Below, piece by piece: positions 1 to 9,780 of a stretch of DNA of 64,000 nt. The position numbers and the translations under genes were made by a program. The stretch's first letter is position 1. Each line of letters opens with the position of its first letter. The stretch spans positions 9,320-73,319 of the forward strand of contig JBLNDG010000225.1 of the NCBI GenBank assembly GCA_050261415.1, written 5' to 3'. The notes under the pieces are model-generated. The model worked only from the letters and a program-made list of their open reading frames with translations. It was not told where the DNA came from and made no database searches. This DNA is from JBLNDG01 sp050261415 (lineage in GTDB: Bacteria > Bacillota > Clostridia > Lutisporales > Lutisporaceae).

Positions 1-612
1 ATTTATTTTTTTTGCACCTCTGCTGCCGCCAACAACAAACACTACAGGCAAATCCCTAGTAAAGCCAAACTCTCTTAAGCCTGCCTCTTTTGTGGCGTTT
101 AAAATGTCACTCCGTATGGGATTTCCGGTTACAATTATTTTATTGTTGTTTGGGAAGTATTTTGAAGCTTCCTTGAAATTCAATGCAACAACATCCGCCA
201 TCCTGGACAATATCTTGTTCGTAACTCCCGGAAATGCATTTTGTTCATGTATTAAAGTCGGTATGTTTAATAGTGCTGCAGCCAAAAGCACCGATCCGCA
301 TACGTATCCGCCGGTGCCTATTACTATATCAGGCTTGAAGCTCCTTATTACTTTGGCAACGCTAAAAAGACTCACTACGGATTCCTTTACTGCTATTACA
401 TTTGCAAAGGATAATCTTCTCTCAAAGCCCCGCACTTTTATATTTTTTAGGTTGAAGCCCTCTTTGGGCACTATGCTGTTTTCAAGCCCCTTTTCAGTAC
501 CGATGAATAGTATGTCAACATCCTTATATCTCTTCTTTATTTCCTTGGCAATGGAAACAGCCGGATATATGTGACCTCCGGTACCGCCTCCCGATAATAT
601 AACCTTCTTCAT
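1..612 (-). CDS. murG: MurG, UDP-GlcNAc:lipid I GlcNAc transferase (3' end outside window)
   Basis: Transfers GlcNAc from UDP-GlcNAc to lipid I to make lipid II on the inner face of the membrane. About 204 N-terminal residues are present. They start MKKVILSGGGTGGHIYPA, the glycine-rich loop typical of MurG, followed by IGTGGYVCG and HEQNAFPG, both MurG hallmarks. The frame is still open at base 1, so the C-terminal UDP-GlcNAc-binding half is missing only because the window ends. The start is an ATG at 612, two bases after the end of the upstream spoVE/ftsW frame, so translation is probably coupled. It is the last dcw gene visible here. Confidence 0.95.
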   Translation of the reverse strand, partial: MKKVILSGGGTGGHIYPAVSIAKEIKKRYKDVDILFIGTEKGLENSIVPKEGFNLKNIKVRGFERRLSFANVIAVKESVVSLFSVAKVIRSFKPDIVIGTGGYVCGSVLLAAALLNIPTLIHEQNAFPGVTNKILSRMADVVALNFKEASKYFPNNNKIIVTGNPIRSDILNATKEAGLREFGFTRDLPVVFVVGGSRGAKKIN

Positions 613-614
613 AT

Positions 615-1727
615 TTAACTCCCACCTGACTTTATGGTTTTCGATATATTCAGCAATATGCCCATATTGGCCATCACAAATAACAGCGAAGAGCCTCCCG
701 AGCTGATGAACGGCAGCGATATTCCTGTCGTAGGTATTGATACTGTAGCAACTGCAATGTTTAATGTGGCCTGTATACCTATCATGCATACTATACCTGT
801 CGCAAGAAGGCACCCGAAGGTATCAGGCGAAAGCAGGGCTATCCTTAATCCTCTCCAAATAAGAAGAGTAAAAAGTACAACAATTGTAACTGTCCCTATA
901 AACCCCAGCTCCTCGCCTATAATTGAGAATATGAAGTCATTCTGGGGTTCAGGTATGTAAAAGAACTTCTGTCTGCTGTTGCCCAGTCCCAGGCCGAATA
1001 TGCCTCCGGATCCCAATGCATATAAGGATTGGATTGCCTGATATCCCGTATTCAGGGGGTCAGCCCAAGGGTTAAGATATGATGTTACCCTTTCCAACAT
1101 GTAGCTTTTCTTCAATACAATGAATACTACAGCCGGCAAAAGCGGTATTGCCCATCCTACAAGATATATTATTTTGGTACCTGATGCGAAAAGCATTGCG
1201 AAGGTTATCATCACTATACTGCCAGCCATGCTGAGGTTCGGCTCCAGTATTATCAGTACAAAATATATGCCCATCAGTATTATATACGGCAGTACACCTT
1301 CTTTGAAGCTCCGCACTTTTTCCTTTTTGTTGCTTATACTTTTAGCCATGAATATTATAAGTGCAAACTTAGCAAGTTCGGAAGGCTGCAAGGTCATCGG
1401 CCCTATTTTGATCCACCTCACGGCTCCTTTGGCGCCATACCCAATGCCGGGAATGAATACCGCAATGAGGAGCACAAAGCTTGCTAAAACCAGAGACCCG
1501 GCAAATTTACCCAGTATTCTGTAATCAAACCTGCTCATGAACATCATTGCAATTATACTTATAATTGCATAGAATCCCTGGGATTTCAAATAATGATATC
1601 TATCATTGTATTTCATAAAAGACGAAATAGAGCTGGCACTAAAAACCATTGCCACCCCTATGGCCAATAGTATAAGCACTGTTATCAGCAGAGTAAAATC
1701 AATGCTATTTTTGCTTCTTGCAGGCAT
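615..1727 (-). CDS. spoVE: SEDS-family peptidoglycan polymerase, SpoVE/FtsW type
   Basis: Polytopic SEDS glycosyltransferase of 370 residues that polymerises lipid II together with a class B PBP. About ten membrane segments can be traced. SEDS motifs visible are QPSELAKFALI, the ENDFIFSIIGEELG-like run QNDFIFSIIGEELG, and ISLPFISSGGSSL near the end. It lies between murD and murG in the dcw cluster, the usual position in Clostridia, where the cluster also carries spoVD. That supports the SpoVE name, but a vegetative FtsW role cannot be excluded because the two are hard to tell apart by sequence. About 67 bp separate it from murD. Confidence 0.9.
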   Translation of the reverse strand: MPARSKNSIDFTLLITVLILLAIGVAMVFSASSISSFMKYNDRYHYLKSQGFYAIISIIAMMFMSRFDYRILGKFAGSLVLASFVLLIAVFIPGIGYGAKGAVRWIKIGPMTLQPSELAKFALIIFMAKSISNKKEKVRSFKEGVLPYIILMGIYFVLIILEPNLSMAGSIVMITFAMLFASGTKIIYLVGWAIPLLPAVVFIVLKKSYMLERVTSYLNPWADPLNTGYQAIQSLYALGSGGIFGLGLGNSRQKFFYIPEPQNDFIFSIIGEELGFIGTVTIVVLFTLLIWRGLRIALLSPDTFGCLLATGIVCMIGIQATLNIAVATVSIPTTGISLPFISSGGSSLLFVMANMGILLNISKTIKSGGS

Positions 1728-1794
1728 TCAAAAGCCCCCTCCATATAATCTCCAACACTTCTCCACCTAAAGAACAGCTTGCATACTCATGGTG

Positions 1795-3168
1795 TTATTT
1801 TTGCTTACCCTTTGACTTAAGCTCTCTTACATATTGCTTAAAGAGCCTTCCTCTTTCCTCATAGTTGTTGAACATATCCCAGCTTGCACAAGCTGGGGAG
1901 AGAAGTACTGCATCCCCGGGAGCAGACAGTGCATAGCATTTCTGTACTGCATCCTTTAAGTCTTCTGCTCTATGCGTATTCTTAAACCCATGGCTATATG
2001 CCGTTTTTTCTATTTTATCAGCCGTTTTCCCTATCAGAACCATATGCTTGATTCTACTGCCGAAGGCTTCTATAAAATCATCATACTCGCTTCCCTTGTC
2101 ATAGCCCCCTGCTATTATCACTGTAGGGCGCTTCATTGCTTCGATAGCTTTTATTGAAGCATCTGTATTCGTGCCCTTCGAATCGTTATAATATATTACT
2201 CCGTCAACCTCTTCAACGAATTCTATCCTATGCTCAACACCCTTGAAGCTTTCCAGCACTTCAGCTATAACTGACGGTTCCACACCCAGGCAATATGCCA
2301 TAAGCGCCGCAGCTAGAGCATTTTCAAGGTTGTGGTTTCCAGGAATATATATCTTGTCCTTATGTATTACCGTAGCTTTCTTATCCCCAAGCTTAATTAC
2401 AATATGCCCGTCTTCCACCCATGCGCCTTCCTCCAGCGGCTTTCTCCTGCTGAAGAAGAGCACCTTGCTTTTTGCCCTTGATGCAACCGTGACTGTTTCA
2501 GGATCATCTGCATTCAGAATTGTGTAGTCGTTCCCGTCCTGGTTGGCAAAGACGTTGCATTTTGCAGATATATAGTTTTCAAGAGTCTTATGCCTGTTAA
2601 GGTGGTCGGGAGTTATGTTCAATATTGCCGAAACCTTGGGCTTGAAGGTAGACACAGATTCAAGCTGGAAGCTGCTCACTTCCACGACAAAAACATCTTC
2701 CGGTTTTGCGTTCTCTACCTCCAAAATCATTGCATGGCCAATGTTTCCCGTAACATATGTATTTCTCCCGCTGGCCTTCATGATTTCACCAAGGAGTGCA
2801 GTAGTAGTGGTTTTTCCATTTGTACCGGTTATTGCAGCTACAGGTGTATTTATAAACCTATATGCAAGCTCTATTTCGCTTATAACTTCTTTGCCCAAAG
2901 CCTTTGCCCTCATAACCAAAGGGATATCAAGGGGAACTCCAGGGCTTACCACTACAAAGTCGCATTTTTCCGCAAGTTCTTCCGGGTGTCCTCCTGCGAC
3001 AAGCTTGATTGGCAGGTCCTCCAGCTTAGTTATTATATCCTGTAGTTCAGCAACCTTCTTGCTGTCGTTTAATGTCACGTCAGCACCCATCTTTACAAGC
3101 TGTTTCACTACAGGCACACCGGTCACAGCAGCACCGATAACAAGTACATTCTTATTCTTGATTTGCAT
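1795..3168 (-). CDS. murD: MurD, UDP-MurNAc-L-alanine:D-glutamate ligase
   Basis: Cytoplasmic Mur ligase adding D-glutamate to UDP-MurNAc-L-Ala with ATP. The 457 residues have the expected three-domain build: an N-terminal Rossmann-like UDP-binding part (VLVIGAAVTGVPVV), the ATP loop AITGTNGKTTTTALLG near residue 115, and the C-terminal ligase domain with YNDSKGTNTDA and LLSPACASWDMFNNYEERG, the MurD signature. Length is normal. It starts 21 bp after mraY ends, inside one long dcw transcription unit. Confidence 0.96.
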   Translation of the reverse strand: MQIKNKNVLVIGAAVTGVPVVKQLVKMGADVTLNDSKKVAELQDIITKLEDLPIKLVAGGHPEELAEKCDFVVVSPGVPLDIPLVMRAKALGKEVISEIELAYRFINTPVAAITGTNGKTTTTALLGEIMKASGRNTYVTGNIGHAMILEVENAKPEDVFVVEVSSFQLESVSTFKPKVSAILNITPDHLNRHKTLENYISAKCNVFANQDGNDYTILNADDPETVTVASRAKSKVLFFSRRKPLEEGAWVEDGHIVIKLGDKKATVIHKDKIYIPGNHNLENALAAALMAYCLGVEPSVIAEVLESFKGVEHRIEFVEEVDGVIYYNDSKGTNTDASIKAIEAMKRPTVIIAGGYDKGSEYDDFIEAFGSRIKHMVLIGKTADKIEKTAYSHGFKNTHRAEDLKDAVQKCYALSAPGDAVLLSPACASWDMFNNYEERGRLFKQYVRELKSKGKQK

Positions 3169-3189
3169 AAATACCTTCCTCCAAAATTT

Positions 3190-4167
3190 CTATGATAATG
3201 CCAATATACCTACAAGGCACATAATAATCGAAGCTATAATAAATACAGAAACGACCTTGGATTCTGCCCACCCGGACAACTCAAAATGGTGATGCAGGGG
3301 TGCCATTTTGAAAAATCGTTTTCCGCCTGTCATCTTGAAGTAGGCCACCTGTATTATATCAGACAAGCTTTCCAGCACAAAGACTATACCTATGATCAGC
3401 AAAAACAGGGGAAGTCTTGTAATTGCGGCAAGAGCAGCTATAGCTCCACCCAAAGCCAAAGATCCGGTATCTCCCATAAACACCTGGGCAGGATGTGAAT
3501 TGAACCTTAAGAAACCGAGAAGTGCCCCTATCAATGCTCCCGCAAAAATCAGGAGACCTAAATGGCTTGCAGCAAGTGCAATTACGGAGAAGAAGCCCAA
3601 TACTACAACTGCAATTCCTCCTGCCAAGCCATCAAGGCCGTCGGTAAGATTCACACTGTTTACGGTAGCAATAAAGAATATTACGGTAAAGGGTATGTAG
3701 AAGAGTCCCAAATCAAGATATCTTCCGGTAAAAGGTACAAGCACCTTTGTGCCAACCTGAGAAATCCCCGATGTAACAAGTGCCATAAAAACTGCAACGA
3801 GAAGCTGAGCTGCCATCTTCTGCCATGCCCGCAACCCAAGGGACCTTTTGTTCTTTATCTTTAAGTAGTCATCTATGAATCCTATTATTCCGAATAAACA
3901 GGTTGTAATTAATACCAGCAGCATATCCTTATCCTTTGAGAAGGCCAGCGCTGCAATTGCTGCAGGCACAATAATTATTACGCCTCCCATGGTAGGTGTT
4001 CCGGTTTTTTTGAGATGGCTTTGGGGGCCGTCATCCCTGACCATTTGCCCAAACTTCATCCGTGTAAGTACAGGTATGAATATGGGTCCTGCTACCAGAG
4101 CCAGAACAAAAGCTGATATTAAACATATAATATAAATATTGTATTCACTGGACATCAAATTGTACAT
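3190..4167 (-). CDS. mraY: MraY, phospho-MurNAc-pentapeptide translocase
   Basis: Integral membrane enzyme that moves phospho-MurNAc-pentapeptide onto undecaprenyl phosphate, making lipid I. The 325 residues show about ten membrane helices and family motifs: QSHLKKTGTPTMGG near residue 50, the acidic pair FIDDYLK near 100, NLTDGLDGLAGG near 175, and FMGDTGSLALGG near 230. The His-rich motif APLHHHFE is near 290. It lies between murF and murD with a gap of 6 bp to murF, so co-transcription is almost certain. Confidence 0.96.
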   Translation of the reverse strand: MYNLMSSEYNIYIICLISAFVLALVAGPIFIPVLTRMKFGQMVRDDGPQSHLKKTGTPTMGGVIIIVPAAIAALAFSKDKDMLLVLITTCLFGIIGFIDDYLKIKNKRSLGLRAWQKMAAQLLVAVFMALVTSGISQVGTKVLVPFTGRYLDLGLFYIPFTVIFFIATVNSVNLTDGLDGLAGGIAVVVLGFFSVIALAASHLGLLIFAGALIGALLGFLRFNSHPAQVFMGDTGSLALGGAIAALAAITRLPLFLLIIGIVFVLESLSDIIQVAYFKMTGGKRFFKMAPLHHHFELSGWAESKVVSVFIIASIIMCLVGILALS

Positions 4168-4173
4168 TAAAGC

Positions 4174-5550
4174 TTATCCCCTCTCACGTAGAAAATCTAT
4201 GATAATTTCCATCTTCATTGCCCTTGAACCTTTCACAAGCACTACATCTTCCGGCTTAAGTATTTCACTCAGGGAAGCTATTGCTTCCTCTTTTGTATAA
4301 AATTTATGTATATTTCTGTTGTCCATACCGCCTTCAGCAGCACCCCGTGCTATATCTCCCGAAAAGTTACCCACGGCAGCTATTACATCAATTCCTGATT
4401 CCGCAGCAAACTTACCTACTTTTCTATGCTCCTCGGCGGATACATCTCCTAATTCAAGCATATCGCCCAGTATGCACACTCTTCGTGTTCCGGATTTCAT
4501 ACTTAGCAAAACGTTTATTGCAGCAACCATCGAATCCGGATTTGCATTATATACATCATTAATAACCTTCATTCCGCTTTTCAGGTTCAGAATATCCATT
4601 CTCATCTTTGAAGGCTTGAACTCCATAAGACCGTTTCGGATTTCCTCCGCACTCATATCGAACAATCCGGCTACGGAAATGGCAGAAAGCGCATTATATA
4701 CATTGTGCATCCCAGGTAAAGCTACAGAAAACCACTCCGGTTTTCCTCCAAAATCTACTGTAAAATCTATGCCCTCTTCACCTTTTTCCACTATATCATA
4801 CGCATATATATCGTTAAGTTTGTCAAGGCCGAACTTTATCACCCTGAACCTGCCGGAGGCAAAGCCTTTGAGAAGGTCATTGTCTCCGTTAATAATAGCT
4901 GTATTCTTCCCGCCAAAGTATGCGAAAAGCTCCAGCTTTGCTTTCAAAATATTCTCTCTCGAACCCAGCTTTTCAATATGGGCAGTACCTACATTGGATA
5001 TGACCCCTATGTCCGGCCTCACTATATCAGAAAGCAGCCTTATTTCGCCAAAGCTGTTCATACCCATTTCGACAACTGCAATTTCATGACTGTAATCAAG
5101 CTTCATCAGTGTCAGGGGCAGACCGATAGCGTTGTTGAGATTGCCTTCGGTTTTTAACACTTTATACTTCCGGGAAAGTACTGCAGCAATCATATCCTTT
5201 GTAGTTGTCTTTCCCGAGCTGCCTGTTACCGCGATAAATGGAATTGTGAATCTCTTCTTGTAGTACCGTGCAATATCTTGTAATGCTTTAAGCGTATCTT
5301 TCACCAAAATATACGGGACTCCTGCCCTCTCTAAAGGTTTCTGGGATACTACCAGGGCAGCGCCGCATTCTATGGCTTTGTCTATATAATCGTGCCCGTC
5401 AAAGCTCTCACCCTTTAATGCAATAAACATGTCTCCCTTATTAACTTTCCTGCTATCAGTACTGATTCCTCTGACTGAGAAGCTTTTCCCTGAATGTTTG
5501 AGGATACCTCCACATACTGATGCTATCTCGCCTATGCTCAACCCTTCCAT
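4174..5550 (-). CDS. murF: MurF, D-Ala-D-Ala adding ligase
   Basis: Adds D-Ala-D-Ala to the UDP-MurNAc-tripeptide. The 458 residues begin with a MurF-type N-terminal domain (RGISTDSRKVNKGDMFIALKG), then the ATP loop AVTGSSGKTTTKDMIA near 110, NEIG-type glutamates in VVEMGMNSFGEI, and VYNANPDSM near 335. Its start overlaps the murE stop by one base (5550), indicating translational coupling. Length and motif order are normal. Confidence 0.96.
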   Translation of the reverse strand: MEGLSIGEIASVCGGILKHSGKSFSVRGISTDSRKVNKGDMFIALKGESFDGHDYIDKAIECGAALVVSQKPLERAGVPYILVKDTLKALQDIARYYKKRFTIPFIAVTGSSGKTTTKDMIAAVLSRKYKVLKTEGNLNNAIGLPLTLMKLDYSHEIAVVEMGMNSFGEIRLLSDIVRPDIGVISNVGTAHIEKLGSRENILKAKLELFAYFGGKNTAIINGDNDLLKGFASGRFRVIKFGLDKLNDIYAYDIVEKGEEGIDFTVDFGGKPEWFSVALPGMHNVYNALSAISVAGLFDMSAEEIRNGLMEFKPSKMRMDILNLKSGMKVINDVYNANPDSMVAAINVLLSMKSGTRRVCILGDMLELGDVSAEEHRKVGKFAAESGIDVIAAVGNFSGDIARGAAEGGMDNRNIHKFYTKEEAIASLSEILKPEDVVLVKGSRAMKMEIIIDFLRERG

Positions 5551-7007
5551 TATATTTCCTCCCTTAAAAGCTCCTGGACAATTTCTCTTTCATCAAATGG
5601 AATTGTTCTGTCCTTGAGTACCTGGTATGTCTCATGTCCCTTTCCTGCAAGCAGAACAATATCCCCGGGTTTCGCCATTGTCAAGGCGAACTTTATTGAA
5701 TCTCTTCTATTTTCAATACAAATATAGTCACAGTCGGTTGCTTTTATTCCGGCTTCAACCTGCCTGATTATATCAATCGGCTCTTCAGATCTGGGATTAT
5801 CGGATGTAATAATGCAGTAATCAGACATTTCTCCGGCAATTCTACCCATCATGGGCCTTTTCTCCTTATCCCGGTCCCCGCCGCAGCCAAACAGCGTTAT
5901 AACCCTGCCTTTTGCATACTGCTTGATAGAAGCCAATATGTTCTGCAGCCCGTCAGGGGTATGTGCATAATCTATTATCACTGTATAGGGAGTACCGGTT
6001 TTCACTATTTCCGACCTGCCTGGTACATTAGCAACCATATCCAGGCCTTCTTTTATAATATTCTTGTCTACTCCCTCAACATATGCTGTGCTTGCAGCGG
6101 CCAGGGCGTTATACACGCTGAATTTTCCCGGTATTCTTATATTCAATTCAGTTTCATATTCGGGGGTTACCAGTTTAAAGCTTACTCCCTGCGAGGTTAT
6201 ATTTATGTTTTTTGCCGTAATGTCAGCTTTATTGTCTATCCCATATGTAACGAGTCTGGTATTAAGCTTGCAGATTTCACCGGCTATCAATCTTCCGTGT
6301 TCATCATCCATATTTATTATATTTGCTTTGCTGGTCATATAAAATAGCTTTTTCTTGGCATTCCTGTAATTATCAATAGTCTTGTGAAAATCCAGGTGGT
6401 CCTGTGTCAGGTTTGTAAATACTCCAATGCTGAACCTGCACCCGTCAACCCTTCCCAGTTCCAGAGAATGGGATGACACTTCCATAACCGCATAATCAAT
6501 ACCTATATCCACCATTTCCCTGAAAAGGCTCTGAAGATCAAGGGATTCAGGAGTCGTTCTTGCAGATGCAACCACCTTGTCTCCTATTTGGGTGGAAATG
6601 GTACCCAGGAGCCCTGTTTGACGCTTATTGGCTTCCATTATTGATTTAATAAGATAGGTAGTAGTGGTCTTCCCGTTGGTACCGGTTATTCCAATCAAGC
6701 GCAGACTGTCTGTGGGATTTTCATAAAAATTGTATGCCAGAACAGGCATAGCTTCTCTTGTACTCTTTACCTTCACTACAGTAATGCCTTCAATCTCCAC
6801 GTCCTTTTCGACAAGTACAGCCGCAGCACCTCGCTCCACGGCATCATGTATATACTTATGTCCATCCTGTGCATATCCGGATATGCAGATGAACAAGTTA
6901 CCCTTCCTGGCTTTTCTGGAATCATATATAACACCTGAAATTTCAACATTCAGGTTCCCTTCATGCGATAAAACCTCGACCCCTTTTAACAGTTCCGTAA
7001 GCTTCAT
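5550..7007 (-). CDS. murE: MurE, UDP-MurNAc-tripeptide synthetase, meso-DAP type
   Basis: Adds the third residue of the stem peptide. The 485 residues carry the ATP loop GITGTNGKTTTTYLIK near 110, TTPESLDLQ near 150, and the C-terminal substrate motif SDNPRSEEP near 405. In this family DNPR marks enzymes that add meso-diaminopimelate, so the wall is inferred to be mDAP-type. The C-terminal GKGHETYQ motif is present. About 250 bp separate it from spoVD, with a hairpin terminator between, so murE may have its own promoter. Confidence 0.95.
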   Translation of the reverse strand: MKLTELLKGVEVLSHEGNLNVEISGVIYDSRKARKGNLFICISGYAQDGHKYIHDAVERGAAAVLVEKDVEIEGITVVKVKSTREAMPVLAYNFYENPTDSLRLIGITGTNGKTTTTYLIKSIMEANKRQTGLLGTISTQIGDKVVASARTTPESLDLQSLFREMVDIGIDYAVMEVSSHSLELGRVDGCRFSIGVFTNLTQDHLDFHKTIDNYRNAKKKLFYMTSKANIINMDDEHGRLIAGEICKLNTRLVTYGIDNKADITAKNINITSQGVSFKLVTPEYETELNIRIPGKFSVYNALAAASTAYVEGVDKNIIKEGLDMVANVPGRSEIVKTGTPYTVIIDYAHTPDGLQNILASIKQYAKGRVITLFGCGGDRDKEKRPMMGRIAGEMSDYCIITSDNPRSEEPIDIIRQVEAGIKATDCDYICIENRRDSIKFALTMAKPGDIVLLAGKGHETYQVLKDRTIPFDEREIVQELLREEI

Positions 7008-7204
7008 TGTATATCCTCCTTATACTATTACGTTCATGAAGCATGGTGTAAAAGACACTATATCCGTCATTTACTATTGTCGCCATATTTTAGCACCTGT
7101 ATGCCTCAATCAGTTCTGTTGAAATCATGCAAAATCATCAACTGTAAATTTCCCGGTAAACATTACAAATTCTCACTTTTATATTATCTACCACCCTTTG
7201 CAAA

Positions 7205-7247
7205 AAGGCAACATAAATTAAAGTTTTTTCTTTAATTCTGTTGCCTT
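7205..7247 (-). terminator. Hairpin between spoVD and murE
   Basis: A near-perfect inverted repeat of about 18 bp, with arms beginning AAGGCAACA and ending TTGCCTT, sits just downstream of the spoVD stop. On the minus strand it is followed by a run of T. It looks like an intrinsic terminator that separates mraZ-spoVD from murE-murG, or attenuates between them. The rest of the 254 bp gap shows no gene. Confidence 0.75.
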
Positions 7248-7261
7248 GCCATAACATTATA

Positions 7262-9235
7262 TTATTCCCTGGGGTTTGCATATAGAATGACTATTGAACC
7301 CTCATTAAAGTCAGCTCCAGCCTTAGGAACCTGGTCCAGTATCATAGATTCCATTGTATGCTCATATTCAGCGTCTACAGCATATTTCAGCTTGGACTTT
7401 GCAAGCTCCTTTATAGCATTCTGGAGTGTCATGCCGGTTACATTGGGCACTTTCACAACGGGCTTCTGTAATAGTGCTGCTTCTTCGTGGGTATACTGGG
7501 GCTTTACATCCAAATACCTCAGAGTGTCGTATATTATACTTTTAGCTACAGGTGCAGCAATAACACCGCCGAAGTGCTGAGCTCCACCCGGCTCGTCAAT
7601 GACTACAAGCACTGCTATCTTGGGATCATTTGCAGGCGCAAAACCTACAAATGAAGAAACATACTTGCCTGATACGTATATACCGCCCTCCGCTTTCTGG
7701 GCTGTACCTGTTTTTCCGGCTACTTTATAACCCGGAATGTATGCACTTGCTGTCGGTGAAACTGCAAACTCAAGTATATCCTTAAGCGTTGCTGATGTTT
7801 CCTTGGAAATTACCTGTCTTACAACCCTGGGTTGAAACTCATGGATTGTCTTACCTTCGTTATCTATAACCTTCTTCGCGATTCTCGGTTCCATTAAATA
7901 CCCGTCGTTTGCAACTGCGGAGACTGCTGTGATCAATTGTATGGGAGTTACGGATATACCTTGGCCGAAAGAGTTGTTTCCAAGCTCTACAGGTCCTATT
8001 TCTCCCAGGCTTCTCACAATACCTGCAGCCTCCCCGGGGAGCTTTATATTGGTTGTTGCACCAAAACCGAAGGCTCTGATATATTTGTATAATCTCTCTT
8101 TTCCAAGTCTCTGTCCGACTTCAACAAACACAGGGTTGCATGAATTTTTTACAGCTTCGGCAAAGGTCTCATCACCGTGGGGGTTATAGCTTCTCCAGCA
8201 CTTGAGCTTCTTTCCTGCAACTATAATATAACCGGGATCATAAAAATGGTCATCCGGTTTTACAACGTTTTCCTCCAAGCCTGCAGCTGAAGTAATAATC
8301 TTAAAGGTAGAACCCGGCTCGTAGGAATCTGCTACCGCCGGATTTCTCCAAATCTTGAAAAGAGCATCATACTGCTCCTTTTGAGTCATTGTATCCCATT
8401 TATCTAATAATTCCTGCGGAATTTTTCTGGGATCATTATTGTCGTAATCAGGCTTGGCAGCCATTGCCAGTATATCTCCGGTCTTCGGATCCATAACAAT
8501 GGCAGTTACCCGTTTTGCTTTATTTTCAACCAATGCATTTTCGACGGCTTTTTCTGCAAAATGCTGAATTACTTCATCCATAGTCAAGACAAGATTGAGC
8601 CCGTCCTGGGGCTCGTAGTACTTTGTATCACTGCCGGGCAACACTTGGCCGTGCGCATCTGTCATCATTATATTCCTGCCGGGAAAACCATTCAGGTATT
8701 TTTCGTATGTCAGCTCCACTCCGTCCTGGCCTTGGTTGTCAGTATTGGTAAACCCCAGAAGGTAGGAAGCGAAATTGCTCTGAGGGTAGAACCTTTTGGA
8801 ATCATCATTGAATATGATCCCTGACAGTTCTTTCTCCCTGAGCAGCTTTACCTTATCCGCACCAACCTTTTTCTTTATTAGAACAGTGTCTTTTTTTACA
8901 CTTATTTTTTGCATAAGTGAATCTTTATCCATCTCCAGCGTATCTGCCAGAGCTTGTGCCACAGCGTTTTTATCCTTCACCATGGCAGGTCTTACGTATA
9001 TTTCATAGGCAGTTGCACTAACTGCAAGTTTTTTAGAATTTCTGTCGTAAATGACTCCGCGTTTTGATTGGATCGGGATATCCCTCGTCCATTGCTCCAA
9101 AGCCTTCTGCTGATATTCACTGCTGTTGATTATCTGAATAAACGCAAGCCTTCCTATAAGGCCTGCGTAAACTGCAAAAAAAGCAAAGAGAACAATCACT
9201 ATCCTTCTTTTCATAACTACCTTAATGCCGGACAA
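7262..9235 (-). CDS. spoVD: SpoVD-type class B penicillin-binding protein with one PASTA domain
   Basis: Membrane-anchored DD-transpeptidase, the cognate partner of a SEDS polymerase. The 657 residues have one N-terminal membrane helix, a PBP dimerisation domain (IQSKRGVIYDRNSKKLA), and a transpeptidase domain with SYEPGSTFK (nucleophile Ser), SCN (KNSCNPVF) and KTG (AGKTGTAQK). One C-terminal PASTA domain begins KVPNVTGMTL. The PASTA tail separates SpoVD-like proteins from plain FtsI. The start chosen is a TTG with GGTGGTG upstream; an ATG seven codons later (MKRRIVIV) is possible. It lies 35 bp downstream of ftsL. Confidence 0.92.
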   Translation of the reverse strand: MSGIKVVMKRRIVIVLFAFFAVYAGLIGRLAFIQIINSSEYQQKALEQWTRDIPIQSKRGVIYDRNSKKLAVSATAYEIYVRPAMVKDKNAVAQALADTLEMDKDSLMQKISVKKDTVLIKKKVGADKVKLLREKELSGIIFNDDSKRFYPQSNFASYLLGFTNTDNQGQDGVELTYEKYLNGFPGRNIMMTDAHGQVLPGSDTKYYEPQDGLNLVLTMDEVIQHFAEKAVENALVENKAKRVTAIVMDPKTGDILAMAAKPDYDNNDPRKIPQELLDKWDTMTQKEQYDALFKIWRNPAVADSYEPGSTFKIITSAAGLEENVVKPDDHFYDPGYIIVAGKKLKCWRSYNPHGDETFAEAVKNSCNPVFVEVGQRLGKERLYKYIRAFGFGATTNIKLPGEAAGIVRSLGEIGPVELGNNSFGQGISVTPIQLITAVSAVANDGYLMEPRIAKKVIDNEGKTIHEFQPRVVRQVISKETSATLKDILEFAVSPTASAYIPGYKVAGKTGTAQKAEGGIYVSGKYVSSFVGFAPANDPKIAVLVVIDEPGGAQHFGGVIAAPVAKSIIYDTLRYLDVKPQYTHEEAALLQKPVVKVPNVTGMTLQNAIKELAKSKLKYAVDAEYEHTMESMILDQVPKAGADFNEGSIVILYANPRE

Positions 9236-9270
9236 ATTAATACACCACCTTCAGGAATGCCTCTGCAACG

Positions 9271-9768
9271 CTAATCAAGCACGTTGAGGATATTATTTAT
9301 CACAGCCTTTGTATACGCTATATATTTGTTCTCTTGTATATCCTTAATGTTATAAAAATCATTGTTCACCTTATCATTTACAGTGACAGGCTTTTTCACA
9401 TTTACATACACTACCTGGTTTAGAACCTCAGGATACTGCATGTTCAGCTTCTCAATCGCAGTCTTCTCAAGAGCTTCCAGATTAACCGTCTTCATAAGCT
9501 GCACATTGAGGTCGGTATTTTCCTTCATAACCTTTTTGTAATCCTTTTCCAGGGTACTGATATTGAAGTTGATTTCCGCTATGTATGCATACCGTGATAT
9601 TATGAAAATACTAAGTCCAAATATAAACAGTATGCTGAAAAGATGAGTCTTGGGCTTCGCTTTTTTCCTGCTTTTTACGGCAGGCTGCTGGTTAGGCTCG
9701 GAAATCGTATAATCTTCCATGCTTTCATATCTGCTGTAATCATATGCTCTATTATCTGCTCTTATCAT
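9271..9768 (-). CDS. ftsL: FtsL-like septum assembly protein
   Basis: Small bitopic division protein of 165 residues with a cytoplasmic basic region (VKSRKKAKPKTH), one membrane helix near residues 45-65, and an extracytoplasmic coiled coil (NISTLEKDYKKVMKENTDLN). FtsL is poorly conserved, so the name rests on size, topology and position between rsmH and spoVD. The start ATG is preceded by GGAGGGAATAAAA. A 12 bp gap to rsmH suggests the same transcript. Confidence 0.85.
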   Translation of the reverse strand: MIRADNRAYDYSRYESMEDYTISEPNQQPAVKSRKKAKPKTHLFSILFIFGLSIFIISRYAYIAEINFNISTLEKDYKKVMKENTDLNVQLMKTVNLEALEKTAIEKLNMQYPEVLNQVVYVNVKKPVTVNDKVNNDFYNIKDIQENKYIAYTKAVINNILNVLD

Positions 9769-9780
9769 TTTTATTCCCTC

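Noticed and set aside
4319..5089. 256-codon open frame antisense to murF
   Set aside because: Antisense shadow of a conserved dcw gene with no start signal.
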